NCBI RefSeq assembly: GCF_011303555.1
Contig: NZ_CP049868.1
Span: forward strand, 3,782,001-3,846,000
Length of the DNA: 64,000 bases
Reading direction: 5' to 3'
DNA from: Pedobacter sp. HDW13
Lineage (GTDB): Bacteria; Bacteroidota; Bacteroidia; Sphingobacteriales; Sphingobacteriaceae
The position numbers were made by a program, and so were the translations under genes. Of the stretch, positions 56,627 to 64,000 are shown in pieces; the first letter of the stretch is position 1, and every line of letters starts with the position of its first letter. Under the pieces are notes generated by a model. It saw only the letters and a program-made list of their open reading frames with translations. It was not told the DNA's origin and made no database searches.

Positions 56627-58609
56627 ATGGAAGAAAGCAAAGAACAGCAGGCACTGCACCGTTTTTTGCAGTCCTGCATTTATTTATCACTGTGTTTAGA
56701 TATTTTAATCTTTATTTACTGCGCTAAAAGCCCCTTGCCGGATTTTCTTCCGAGCTACTGGATGATGCGGCCCTTAAGATCGCTTTCCAAAATCATAATC
56801 TATAGCGATCCATTATATTCCAGGGGATTTATTTTGCTGCAGATTATGTTAGTTTCGATTGGTACCCTGGCTAAAAAGGAAAAAGATCTTAATGCAAAAA
56901 GGACAATTGTCTATCCACTTTCAGCAGGACTCATCCTATTTTTCTGCAGCCTTTATTTTTATCATAAGGCAGGAAAAGAGATCTTGCTGCTTTTGAGCTG
57001 GAATGAGCTTGCTTATTGTTTTTGCCTGCTCATGGGAACTATCCTGATTCATATTTCTATGGATAATATCTCAAAAATCATTAGTGCAAGACTTGGAAAG
57101 GACCGTTGGAATATCGAAGAGGAATCTTTTATGCAGGCTACAAAAGCCAAAACAGGACCGTACAGGATTTGTATCCCCATGCTATTTTATTACCGCAAAA
57201 AAGTTCATTCCGGTTTTATTAATCTGGAGAATATTTTCCGGGGTACGCTGCTCATCGGGACGCCCGGATCGGGAAAGAGTTTCAGCATCGTTATGCCTGT
57301 TATTCGTCAGCTGCTAGAGAAAGACTTTTGCCTAGCGCTATATGATTTTAAGTTTTGTGATCTCGCTCAGATCGCCTATCATCATTTTCTTTTGGCAAAA
57401 AAGCAAGGAAGGATGCCCCTTCACAATTTTCACGTTCTGAATCTAAACCAGCTTGAAAACTCCAGGCGAATTAATGTATTAAGACCAGATTATATCCTCA
57501 CGCTCGCAGATGCCTCAGAAACTGCAGAAGCGCTCGTAGAGGCACTAAAAAAGGGTGATAAATCCACAGGGAGCGATCAATTTTTTACCCAGAGCGCCGT
57601 TAATTTTCTCTCTGCCTGTATTTATTTTTTCTCCAGGTATGAAAATGGCCGCTACTCTACGCTTCCGCATATTCTCTCCTTTTTAAATTGTTCATACGAT
57701 CAGATTTTTGCTGCGCTGGTGAGTAATCCAGAACTCAGCTCACTGCTATCGCCTTTCATGAGCGCATACCGGGCAAAAGCCTTTGATCAACTCGAAGGTC
57801 AGATTGGAACGCTAAAGATTTTCATTTCAAGGCTAGCTACTAAGGAAACTTTCTGGGTGTTTTCCGGGGATGATTTTTGTTTGAAAATTAGCGATCCTTC
57901 CTCTCCCTCAACACTCGTTTTGGCCAACGACCCTAATACACAAAATATCAATTCTGCTTGCTATTCAGTGGTATTGAACCGATTAATCCGGCTTATCAAT
58001 TCTAAGGGAAACCTGCCAAGTGCGCTTTTGCTTGATGAGTTGCCCACAATATATGTCCACCGGATCGAAAATCTGATCGCAACGGCCAGGAGCAATAAAG
58101 TTGCGGTATTAATGGGGCTTCAGGAGCTTCCCCAATTTCAGCAGCAATACGGCAAGGAAGTAGCATCGACAATCTGCGCTGTGGTAGGAAATGTGCTTTC
58201 CGGTTCTGCGCGAAATAAAGAAACGCTGGACTGGTTAGAAAAGCTCTTTGGTAAAGTAAAACAGATGAGCGAGAGCCTTTCTATTGATCGCAGCAAAACT
58301 TCAATCTCTTTAAGTGAAAAACTGGAACACCTCATCCCATCGGGGAAAATCGCTTCACTAAAGGCAGGAGAGCTTGTGGGCATGCTCGCTGCTGATACAG
58401 ATGAAAGCTACAATGGAAGTTTTTCGCCTTCGGTGATTAATTGTAAGGCGAATCTGGATCTGAAGGAAATTGAGAAAGAAGAATCCTTATACCCTAAAAT
58501 GCCCGTATACTATGACTTTAAAGGTAAAAAGGAACAAATCCTCAGCGAGAATTTTCAGCGCATCAACGCTGAAGTAACTGAGCTGATATCCCGCTTTCCT
58601 ACTGGTTAG
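56627..58609 (+). CDS. mobC: VirD4/TraG-type coupling protein (MobC-like)
   Basis: The protein of 660 residues has N-terminal membrane helices (for example AGLILFFCSLYFYH and ELAYCFCLLMGTILIHI). A type IV coupling ATPase follows with Walker A GTPGSGKS (211-218), ALYDFKFCDL and the TraG/VirD4 motif ALLLDELPTIYVHRIENLIATARS. It brings the relaxase-DNA complex to the secretion channel. In Bacteroidota this protein is called MobC and is usually next to mobA/B; here it is placed after traN. Confidence 0.88.
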   Translation: MEESKEQQALHRFLQSCIYLSLCLDILIFIYCAKSPLPDFLPSYWMMRPLRSLSKIIIYSDPLYSRGFILLQIMLVSIGTLAKKEKDLNAKRTIVYPLSAGLILFFCSLYFYHKAGKEILLLLSWNELAYCFCLLMGTILIHISMDNISKIISARLGKDRWNIEEESFMQATKAKTGPYRICIPMLFYYRKKVHSGFINLENIFRGTLLIGTPGSGKSFSIVMPVIRQLLEKDFCLALYDFKFCDLAQIAYHHFLLAKKQGRMPLHNFHVLNLNQLENSRRINVLRPDYILTLADASETAEALVEALKKGDKSTGSDQFFTQSAVNFLSACIYFFSRYENGRYSTLPHILSFLNCSYDQIFAALVSNPELSSLLSPFMSAYRAKAFDQLEGQIGTLKIFISRLATKETFWVFSGDDFCLKISDPSSPSTLVLANDPNTQNINSACYSVVLNRLIRLINSKGNLPSALLLDELPTIYVHRIENLIATARSNKVAVLMGLQELPQFQQQYGKEVASTICAVVGNVLSGSARNKETLDWLEKLFGKVKQMSESLSIDRSKTSISLSEKLEHLIPSGKIASLKAGELVGMLAADTDESYNGSFSPSVINCKANLDLKEIEKEESLYPKMPVYYDFKGKKEQILSENFQRINAEVTELISRFPTG

Positions 58610-58659
58610 ACCTTACTCCAGTCTTGCTAAACCTAGTTAAAACTTCAAATCTAAACTTT

Positions 58660-59079
58660 ATGGAAAAATATTCAGGAATGCTCGCGCTGGTTAGTGACCA
58701 GTCGCAGGATGGAAAAATGAAATTAGGGGTTATTGGAGGCCTTAACCCCGCAGGTACTCTGGTTAATTTAAGTTTTGCTGACCTATCGGTTTCCAGTCTC
58801 CCCAGTGATCTTGTGTTAGTGCTAAAAGATAAAAATGCGCTTTACGGGCAGCTTTTATCTTCCTCAAGGGAGCTTGAAATGCAGGATTTTAAAGTGTTGT
58901 TGAGGGTGAACATGCTTCAGGAAAAAAATAGCATGAGCTCAATCCTGCAGGCTATGGAACTTCTTAAAACCAGTCCCAGCGCAGCCCAGTTTGCAACAGT
59001 TAGTCTCTCGAGTCAACTTGGCCTTAGCCCTCAAGTTTTGAAAACTGAAACGCAAGCAATAGAAAGGAGGGGGCGATGA
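58660..59079 (+). CDS. Hypothetical protein of the transfer region
   Basis: 139 residues, soluble, with an N-terminal beta-like region (KMKLGVIGGLNPAGTLVNLSFADL) and a helical second half (NSMSSILQAMELL). The ATG at 58660 is preferred over 58624. Its stop overlaps the peptidase start, so it belongs to the same operon. No family is recognised. Confidence 0.55.
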   Translation: MEKYSGMLALVSDQSQDGKMKLGVIGGLNPAGTLVNLSFADLSVSSLPSDLVLVLKDKNALYGQLLSSSRELEMQDFKVLLRVNMLQEKNSMSSILQAMELLKTSPSAAQFATVSLSSQLGLSPQVLKTETQAIERRGR

Positions 59080-59555
59080 AACTTTTTTTATTAACCAGTC
59101 TATTATCGCTAGCAGTAATTCCGCCGGCTTCACTTTTTTCTCAAGTTGTGTTGCCGCTTTCTCCAATGCTCATCACCAGTCCTTATGGCTTTAGAAATCA
59201 TCCAATAACAAAGGTTAACGATTTTCATAGTGGGGTTGATCTAGCAGCAAACCATTCCATTATTTATGCAGTGCTTGCCGGCAAAGTGATAAGTTGTGGC
59301 GATCACCTTATACTCGGAAGGTTTGTTAGGGTTACTCACGGAGAAATTCAAAGCGTATATGGACACCTTTCAGTTATCTTTCCGAGGCAAGGGGACTGGG
59401 TAAAAGCTGGTGATCCAATCGGGATTTCAGGGAATAGTGGTCGAAGTACCGCAGAGCACCTTCATTTTAGCGTGCTATATCAAAATCGGCCCATTCATCC
59501 GCTGAAATTTCTGCTTCAGCTTCAAAATGATGAGAAAGGAGGAGGTGATGGATAA
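59076..59555 (+). CDS. M23-family peptidoglycan endopeptidase
   Basis: This 159-residue protein has a signal peptide (KLFLLTSLLSLAVIPPASL) and the zinc site of M23 peptidases: His51 and Asp55 (FHSGVDLA), His97 (YGHLS) and HLH at 128-130. LysM or coiled-coil domains are lacking. In conjugation operons such enzymes open the cell wall for the transfer apparatus, the probable role here. It overlaps the ardC-like gene by 8 bases. Confidence 0.88.
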   Translation: MKLFLLTSLLSLAVIPPASLFSQVVLPLSPMLITSPYGFRNHPITKVNDFHSGVDLAANHSIIYAVLAGKVISCGDHLILGRFVRVTHGEIQSVYGHLSVIFPRQGDWVKAGDPIGISGNSGRSTAEHLHFSVLYQNRPIHPLKFLLQLQNDEKGGGDG

Positions 59556-60747
59556 AACCCCTTTATACCTTCAGGTTGCCCACAGGCTTATTGAAGAGTT
59601 AAAAAAAGGAACCGCTCCCTGGCAAAAGCCATGGAATGTTCAAGGAATCCCAGCCATTTCCATGCCCTACAATCAGCAGACCGGACAGCGCTATAAAGGC
59701 ATAAACGCAATCAATCTACTTTTGAGCGGGTTTGAAGATCCGCGTTGGCTCACTTTTAAGCAGGCCGAGTCGTCAGGGTTTAAAGTTAACCATAAAGCGC
59801 ACGGCAGTCTGATTCAGTTCATTAAAACCCATCAGCAAAAAAGCTTGCTTGATGAAAGGGGAAACCGGATTTACGATGAGCTTGGTAATGCCCTTTACGA
59901 ACAGGAATTACTCAGGGTACCCATCATCAGTAATGCCTGGGTTTTTAATGCAGAACAGATGAGCGGGCTTCCGGCCCTGGCTCCTAATGCTAAAGAGATA
60001 AAATGGGATCCGGTAAAAAGAGCTGAATCGCTAATTGCCGCTAGCGGAGCTAAAGTGGAGCATAAGTTTATCGACCGGGCTTATTATCATCCCCTTTATG
60101 ATATCATCACTATGCCCGACCGATCGCAGTTTGATTTGTCCTCAGGATACTATGCCACTTTGCTGCATGAACTCGCACACTGGACAGGGCATCCAGATAG
60201 GCTAAACAGGACAGAGCTAATGAGCAGTGGCAAGGAAGCTTATGCTAAGGAAGAGCTGAGGGCTGAGATCGCATCGATGCTGATAGGGGATGAGTTTCGT
60301 ATCGGACATGATCCATCGCAGCATACTGCTTACATTGAAAGCTGGGTATCAATACTCGAAGATACCCCTTTTGAAATCTTTAGTGCTGCTGCAGATGCTG
60401 AAAAGATATTCTCATTTCTTAGCTCTTTTGAGCAGAAAAGGGAAATATCCCTCCAAAACCAAGCAGGAGCAGAAAAGCTGTTAACAGGTAGTGCGCAAAG
60501 AGTAGTGAAATATTTGTCCACGGGGGATGAGATCAGCTATAATGGTCAAATCTATAAGATTCAAGGGCATTTAAAGCAAGGTAGGCTCAAAGTCGAGCAG
60601 CAGCCTTCGGGAATTATATTCACCCTCTCAAAAAGCGATCAGCTTTATCACTCATTAAGCGAAATCAAAAGCTCACTATTGCAGACAGCTAAAAAACAGG
60701 ATTCCTCCCAACAGACAACTTCTGAAAATCACAACATTAAAAGATAA
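59548..60747 (+). CDS. ardC: ArdC-like antirestriction protein (DUF1738 plus zincin)
   Basis: The N-terminal ssDNA-binding domain is typical: YLQVAHRLIEELKKGTAPWQKPW, YKGINAINLL and WLTFKQA. The C-terminal half is a zinc-metallopeptidase-like domain with HELAHWTGH near residue 207 and EELRAEIASML. Family proteins enter recipients and block restriction of the incoming strand. The ATG at 59548 follows an unusually strong purine-rich stretch (gaaaggaggaggtg) and is better than 59527. Its presence is notable next to an island full of restriction genes. Confidence 0.85.
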   Translation: MDKTPLYLQVAHRLIEELKKGTAPWQKPWNVQGIPAISMPYNQQTGQRYKGINAINLLLSGFEDPRWLTFKQAESSGFKVNHKAHGSLIQFIKTHQQKSLLDERGNRIYDELGNALYEQELLRVPIISNAWVFNAEQMSGLPALAPNAKEIKWDPVKRAESLIAASGAKVEHKFIDRAYYHPLYDIITMPDRSQFDLSSGYYATLLHELAHWTGHPDRLNRTELMSSGKEAYAKEELRAEIASMLIGDEFRIGHDPSQHTAYIESWVSILEDTPFEIFSAAADAEKIFSFLSSFEQKREISLQNQAGAEKLLTGSAQRVVKYLSTGDEISYNGQIYKIQGHLKQGRLKVEQQPSGIIFTLSKSDQLYHSLSEIKSSLLQTAKKQDSSQQTTSENHNIKR

Positions 60748-60750
60748 CCT

Positions 60751-61536
60751 ATGAAAACTCTATTTCAACAAAGTCAACTGCCTTTAGAGCAGTTAAGTAA
60801 GCTTGGGATCTATCACCATGACCAGCTTTTGCTTAATCCAGAAGAAATCGGTGCACTTTTATCCGGACGACGGACTCAGCTTATTAGTCTTCATCACCTA
60901 AAAGGAGAAAAATTTGATATCGAGCGGCTGGATGCGCGCCTTTCCCTTCACCAGGATAAGCATAATGGGGTGGAACTCTTAATCCACCCCATATACCATG
61001 CTCCAAGAAAACATCCCCTGCTAACTGAGCTTGAAATGCACGGGCTTATCCAGGGCCAGAAAGACTTTATCGCCAAGAGTATTCAAATCGAAGAAGGCAT
61101 CTCGGCTATGTACAATATCGAATATGATCCAGTTACTAACGATTTCATCGGCTACAGTGTTCCTGAGGTGCAAGCACCAGATCTGGTAAACGGGATAATG
61201 CTCGATGCAGAGCAAAAGGAAGCATTTAAAAAAGGTATGCTGATTGAACTTCGTGATGGAACTAGATTTCAGCACCGTGTTACCCAGCCTAAGGGACTAC
61301 TTGCAGATCGCAAGGAATTAATACTCTCTGTGCTCGTGGATGGTGGAATTTCCTATTTGTTAATTAAAGATATTCAGCCGTTAAATAGTACTTCTCAACA
61401 GCTGGATCATCATACTCCGGCTTTTACTAAGGCGTTTGCTGATATGCAGGGGACATCGTTAAGTGCTATTGAGGAACGCAATTTGCCACAAAGAGCTTTC
61501 ATCGAGCCTCCAGCTTATAGCGGCATAGCTAGATAA
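60751..61536 (+). CDS. DUF4099-domain protein of the element
   Basis: The first 100 of 261 residues match DUF4099 (LPLEQLSKLGIY, LLLNPEEIGALLSGRRTQLIS, LDARLSLHQD, LLIHPIYHAP). The remainder has a DUF3945-like look (EYDPVTNDFIGYSVPEV, MLDAEQKEAFKKG). Such proteins are widespread in Bacteroidota ICEs and often adjoin topoisomerase or DNA-processing genes. The function is unknown. It starts 3 bases after ardC. Confidence 0.75.
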   Translation: MKTLFQQSQLPLEQLSKLGIYHHDQLLLNPEEIGALLSGRRTQLISLHHLKGEKFDIERLDARLSLHQDKHNGVELLIHPIYHAPRKHPLLTELEMHGLIQGQKDFIAKSIQIEEGISAMYNIEYDPVTNDFIGYSVPEVQAPDLVNGIMLDAEQKEAFKKGMLIELRDGTRFQHRVTQPKGLLADRKELILSVLVDGGISYLLIKDIQPLNSTSQQLDHHTPAFTKAFADMQGTSLSAIEERNLPQRAFIEPPAYSGIAR

Positions 61537-61574
61537 TGGACAATAATTAATCATCAATCTTAAAACTTACCACA

Positions 61575-62407
61575 ATGAATGACAATAATTTGCAATACCT
61601 ACAAAAAATGCTTGATCACCTTGGCTTTGGAACCCGCCTTAACTCAGTATTAGAAAGCGCCATATACAAAAAGCCAGAGGCCTTCACTATCGGCCTTAAT
61701 CAGAAATATATACCTGCTGAATTCCGGTCTGACCCTTCTAAAGGGATTGATATGATGCATTTCGATCTTCAGTTTAATAAATCAAGGGAAACTGACGCCT
61801 ACTTTTTAAACGGGTTTGAAGCGAGCCTTAAACGCTACAATACTGATCAATCTGTGTCGAAGATCTTTGATATAGAAAAACATCACCGGATGACGGCGCT
61901 CCAGTCGTATAAACTCTTATGCGGATTGTCTTTACAAAAGGATATTTTCTTGCGTGATCTTACCCATAGTAGCGAAGATACCTTGGAGCGTATCCCTGTT
62001 TGGTTTTCGCTGGATTTACAGGTGACTAATGAACGTGGCAACCATCCTTTGAATAGGTTTTATCCTGGCTACGGCTTTGACCTTGAAGCAACAGTAGACC
62101 GCTATAATTTTAAGGGACTAGAAGACAAGCAGAAACGGGAGTCGGTTATCAGGGCATTAAAATATGGTAATTTAATTGAGCTGCCATTAGAACTTGAAGG
62201 GAAAACGCAGCCTGTATATCTCTGTGCAAATCCTGAAATGAAAACCTTAAATGTATATTCTAAAGAAATGCAGCCTATAAAGGCTGAACAGATATTTCCC
62301 CCACTACTGCTAGTGTTGTACAAATTGCTGCACCGGATGTGAGCGCTAGTGTTCAAAAAGCCGAGTCTATCAATGAGGAAACTAAATCGCCAAAAATTGG
62401 CCGCTAA
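61575..62407 (+). CDS. Hypothetical ICE protein (frameshifted near the 3' end)
   Basis: About 277 residues if one C is added to the C5 run at 62298-62302. The end then reads FPPTTASVVQIAAPDVSASV and ESINEETKSPKIGR, a polar tail instead of the out-of-frame hydrophobic one. The body contains LQYLQKMLDHLGFGTRLNS and FYPGYGFDLEATVDRYNFKG. It is recurrent in Bacteroidota elements next to DUF4099 proteins, but no activity is recognised. It is the last plus-strand gene of the element in the window. Confidence 0.65.
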
Positions 62408-62428
62408 TAAGCAATAAAGACTTTGTAT

Positions 62429-62950
62429 TTAGTTTAGCTCAGCTGTGCGGGATATACTCCCTGGCGCAGTATATTTTCGTCTTTCACTCATCCACTCCTT
62501 TATTTTTGGGAAAATGAAAAGAATTGCAAAGGCAAGTACCGACATCACCAATTGGAGCACAAGGTTTATTTTGGTTACCGGACTTGCGTCTACCTCACCC
62601 ATTACAACCCATAATCGATAAATACTCCTTAAAATAATGAGCACCAAAAGGTATTTGCTCCATTCAAACCGGCGTTTGATGAGGATAAAAAGCACATACC
62701 GCATTATTAAAATAGCGATGAGCACCACAAATTCTTGCGTGCTCTCATAATCGTAGAAAAATAGATTGATTATCCCGATTAAAAAAGTAATTAAAATAAG
62801 GTTGGAAGACAGTGAGTATTTGTTCTTCCAGAGTTTAAGATTAACCAACTTATAAATATTTATGCTATAGACTAAGCAAATGTCTTGATAATTTTTAACA
62901 AGCACCAATTTTTTATTTAATAGAATGGTAAATATTTTGACAATTATCAA
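62429..62950 (-). CDS. Membrane protein downstream of the exosortase locus
   Basis: Up to 173 residues with four hydrophobic segments (LILITFLIGIINLFFY, FVVLIAILIMRYVLFILI, YLLVLIILRSIYRL, LVMSVLAFAILFIF) and a basic tail. Only TTG starts are available (62950 or 62848), so the N-terminus is uncertain. It follows the acetyltransferase and exosortase genes on the same strand and may be an exosortase-associated membrane protein, by position. Confidence 0.5.
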   Translation of the reverse strand: MIIVKIFTILLNKKLVLVKNYQDICLVYSINIYKLVNLKLWKNKYSLSSNLILITFLIGIINLFFYDYESTQEFVVLIAILIMRYVLFILIKRRFEWSKYLLVLIILRSIYRLWVVMGEVDASPVTKINLVLQLVMSVLAFAILFIFPKIKEWMSERRKYTAPGSISRTAELN

Positions 62951-62961
62951 TGTAAATGAAA

Positions 62962-62990
62962 AACGAGATCTGATTATGATCTCGTTCTTT
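62962..62990 (-). terminator. Terminator after the WcaF-like gene
   Basis: A 9-bp perfect stem (aacgagatc / gatctcgtt) with a 7-base loop. On the minus strand it is followed by TTTCATTT. It ends the WcaF-like transcript, so the next membrane-protein gene may need its own promoter. Confidence 0.65.
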
Positions 62991-63020
62991 AAAATTTTGC
63001 TAAAAAAGTGCTTTGCTAGC

Positions 63021-63575
63021 TTACTTTTTAATATCGCGTTCTTTAATTTTTATTGCCGGATTACCCTGATAAATGGCATAAGCGGATAAATCCTTTGTAG
63101 CCACGCTACCCATTGTTAAAACAGCATGGCTGTGCAGCGTTACCCCCGGACAAACTTTAGCTGCGGCTCCAATCCAGGTGCCTTCCGCTAAAATGATAGG
63201 CGCTACCATCAAGTCAAAATTTGTACTGCTATAGTTATGGTTACCGGTAATAAGCACAGCCCGCTGTGATATGCAGCAGTTTTTGCCTATAATAACCCGG
63301 TCTAAATTTTCAATATAACAATCGGCAAGCCAGCTATAATCGCCAATTTCAAGTTTCCAAGGATATTTAATATGAATACCCGGTTTAATGCGTACTTCTT
63401 TGCCTATTTTAGCACCAAAAAGCCGCAACAAGACCACAAGTATTGAACTAACAGGTATAATGTGGCTTTTAAAAAACAAAATATCCGTAAAATACCACAA
63501 CAATTGCTTTAAGGTATTTGCACCTACCTTAAAATCGCCGGTATCGAAATTTTTGTGAAGCTGGGTTTTTAGCAA
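63021..63575 (-). CDS. WcaF-like acetyltransferase (left-handed beta-helix)
   Basis: 184 residues with hexapeptide repeats (IKPGIHIKYPWKLEIGDYSW, CYIENLDRVIIGKNCCIS, VTLHSHAVLTMGS) and the conserved GNHNYSS and EGTWIGAAAKVCPG segments of WcaF-type O-acetyltransferases. They acetylate sugars during exopolysaccharide synthesis. Only a TTG start is near the N-terminus (63575), so the exact start is open. It lies 23 bases downstream of the exosortase gene. Confidence 0.8.
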   Translation of the reverse strand: MLKTQLHKNFDTGDFKVGANTLKQLLWYFTDILFFKSHIIPVSSILVVLLRLFGAKIGKEVRIKPGIHIKYPWKLEIGDYSWLADCYIENLDRVIIGKNCCISQRAVLITGNHNYSSTNFDLMVAPIILAEGTWIGAAAKVCPGVTLHSHAVLTMGSVATKDLSAYAIYQGNPAIKIKERDIKK

Positions 63576-63598
63576 AATATAGGTTTTAACGGTATAAA

Positions 63599-64000
63599 TT
63601 AATGCCCGGTTACAACTGGTTTATTGTTCTTTTTAATCCAGAAATATAACATGGTAAATACGCAGATATATACAATGATATTAAAAACTTCGTGGTGATA
63701 AGTAAAGTTATGCCGCTGCGATTTAAAGAAACCTAGTAGCACTCCAAGGCCGGCTATCCTCAACACGTTTAGGATATAGATGGCAATAAGACCAATCACA
63801 AGCATCTTAAGGGTTGATTTCCACGAAGCTGGAAAGGCAAGCACAAATGCCGACAAGAAACTCATTACGCCCAAACCCAAACAAGAATAATTGACCCTTA
63901 AGTATGGCCCTGCAACTACCATTACATCCATTTCGTTATGGATAGCATAAAAACCGAAGAGTTTAATAATCCAAACTGCAGGTATAATCAATGCCGATTT
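63599..64000 (-). CDS. Exosortase family protein (5' end outside window)
   Basis: The visible C-terminal 133 residues contain the three residues of the exosortase active site in membrane-embedded segments: Cys in NYSCLGLGVMSFLSAFV, Arg in LNVLRIAGLG and His in YHHEVFNIIVYI. Exosortases cleave and process proteins carrying PEP-CTERM-like tails and usually sit in exopolysaccharide loci, as here with a WcaF-like gene. The frame is open through the window edge, so the gene is truncated only by the window. A candidate substrate is encoded at 41543. Confidence 0.8.
   Translation of the reverse strand, partial: KSALIIPAVWIIKLFGFYAIHNEMDVMVVAGPYLRVNYSCLGLGVMSFLSAFVLAFPASWKSTLKMLVIGLIAIYILNVLRIAGLGVLLGFFKSQRHNFTYHHEVFNIIVYICVFTMLYFWIKKNNKPVVTGH

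Noticed and set aside
1-64000. CRISPR array or tRNA gene
   Set aside because: No set of regularly spaced short repeats and no T-arm-like GGTTCGAATCC sequence was noticed on either strand.

Overview
The window looks like a member of the Bacteroidota, most likely Sphingobacteriaceae (Pedobacter or Mucilaginibacter type). The support is a SusC/SusD pair with a TlpA-like thioredoxin, a Bacteroidetes-type tra gene order, RteC, a GH92 mannosidase, an exosortase, AT-rich intergenic DNA and TAnnTTTG-like -7 elements. No rRNA, tRNA or CRISPR array was recognised. Species-level placement is inference.

Layout. (1) 0-6.6 kb: three tandem tail-fibre-like genes followed by a small holin-like membrane protein, looking like a prophage or tail-module remnant. 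(2) 6.7-26.0 kb: a dense defence island. It holds a metallo-beta-lactamase-fold protein with a trypsin-like-protease/STAND NTPase (Avs-like); a small PD-(D/E)XK-like protein; a complete Eco47II-type restriction-modification pair; an SMC/ABC-type ATPase with two different HNH proteins (Septu-like but expanded), flanked by direct repeats of the 5' end of a vsr gene; one intact and one decayed vsr gene; a second C5 methyltransferase; and an XRE regulator operon ending in a GHKL-ATPase/nuclease fusion. (3) 26.0-34.6 kb: nutrient-uptake cargo (TlpA-SusC-SusD), a DUF6520 peptide, a Crp-like regulator and an XRE regulator, preceded by a 0.95 kb leader region with inverted repeats that could be a structured RNA and an attenuator. 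(4) 34.6-42.7 kb: an RNA polymerase alphaCTD-like small protein, an unrecognised ICE-type protein, RteC, GH92, DUF808 and a secreted protein with a PEP-CTERM-like tail. (5) 42.7-62.4 kb: the mobilisation and conjugation module of an integrative conjugative element, comprising primase, MobA/MobB, ParA, TraE-F-G-I-J-K-L-M-N-like proteins, a VirD4-type coupling protein, an M23 peptidase, ArdC and a DUF4099 protein. (6) 62.4-64 kb: flanking exopolysaccharide/exosortase genes on the minus strand. No integrase, att site or element end could be identified.

Functionally, the relaxase, coupling protein and type IV secretion proteins would move the element; RteC, XRE, Crp-like and alphaCTD-like proteins are candidate regulators; ArdC may blunt restriction in recipients; the defence island and SusCD/GH92 genes would be cargo, if they lie inside the same element (not shown).

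A technical point shapes the whole annotation. At least ten genes are split by what looks like loss of exactly one G (or C) in a G/C run of 4-6, and each regains a full-length family-like reading frame when one base is restored. This is most simply a consensus homopolymer error, so these entries give whole-gene coordinates with the break position; they should not be read as real pseudogenes without checking raw reads.
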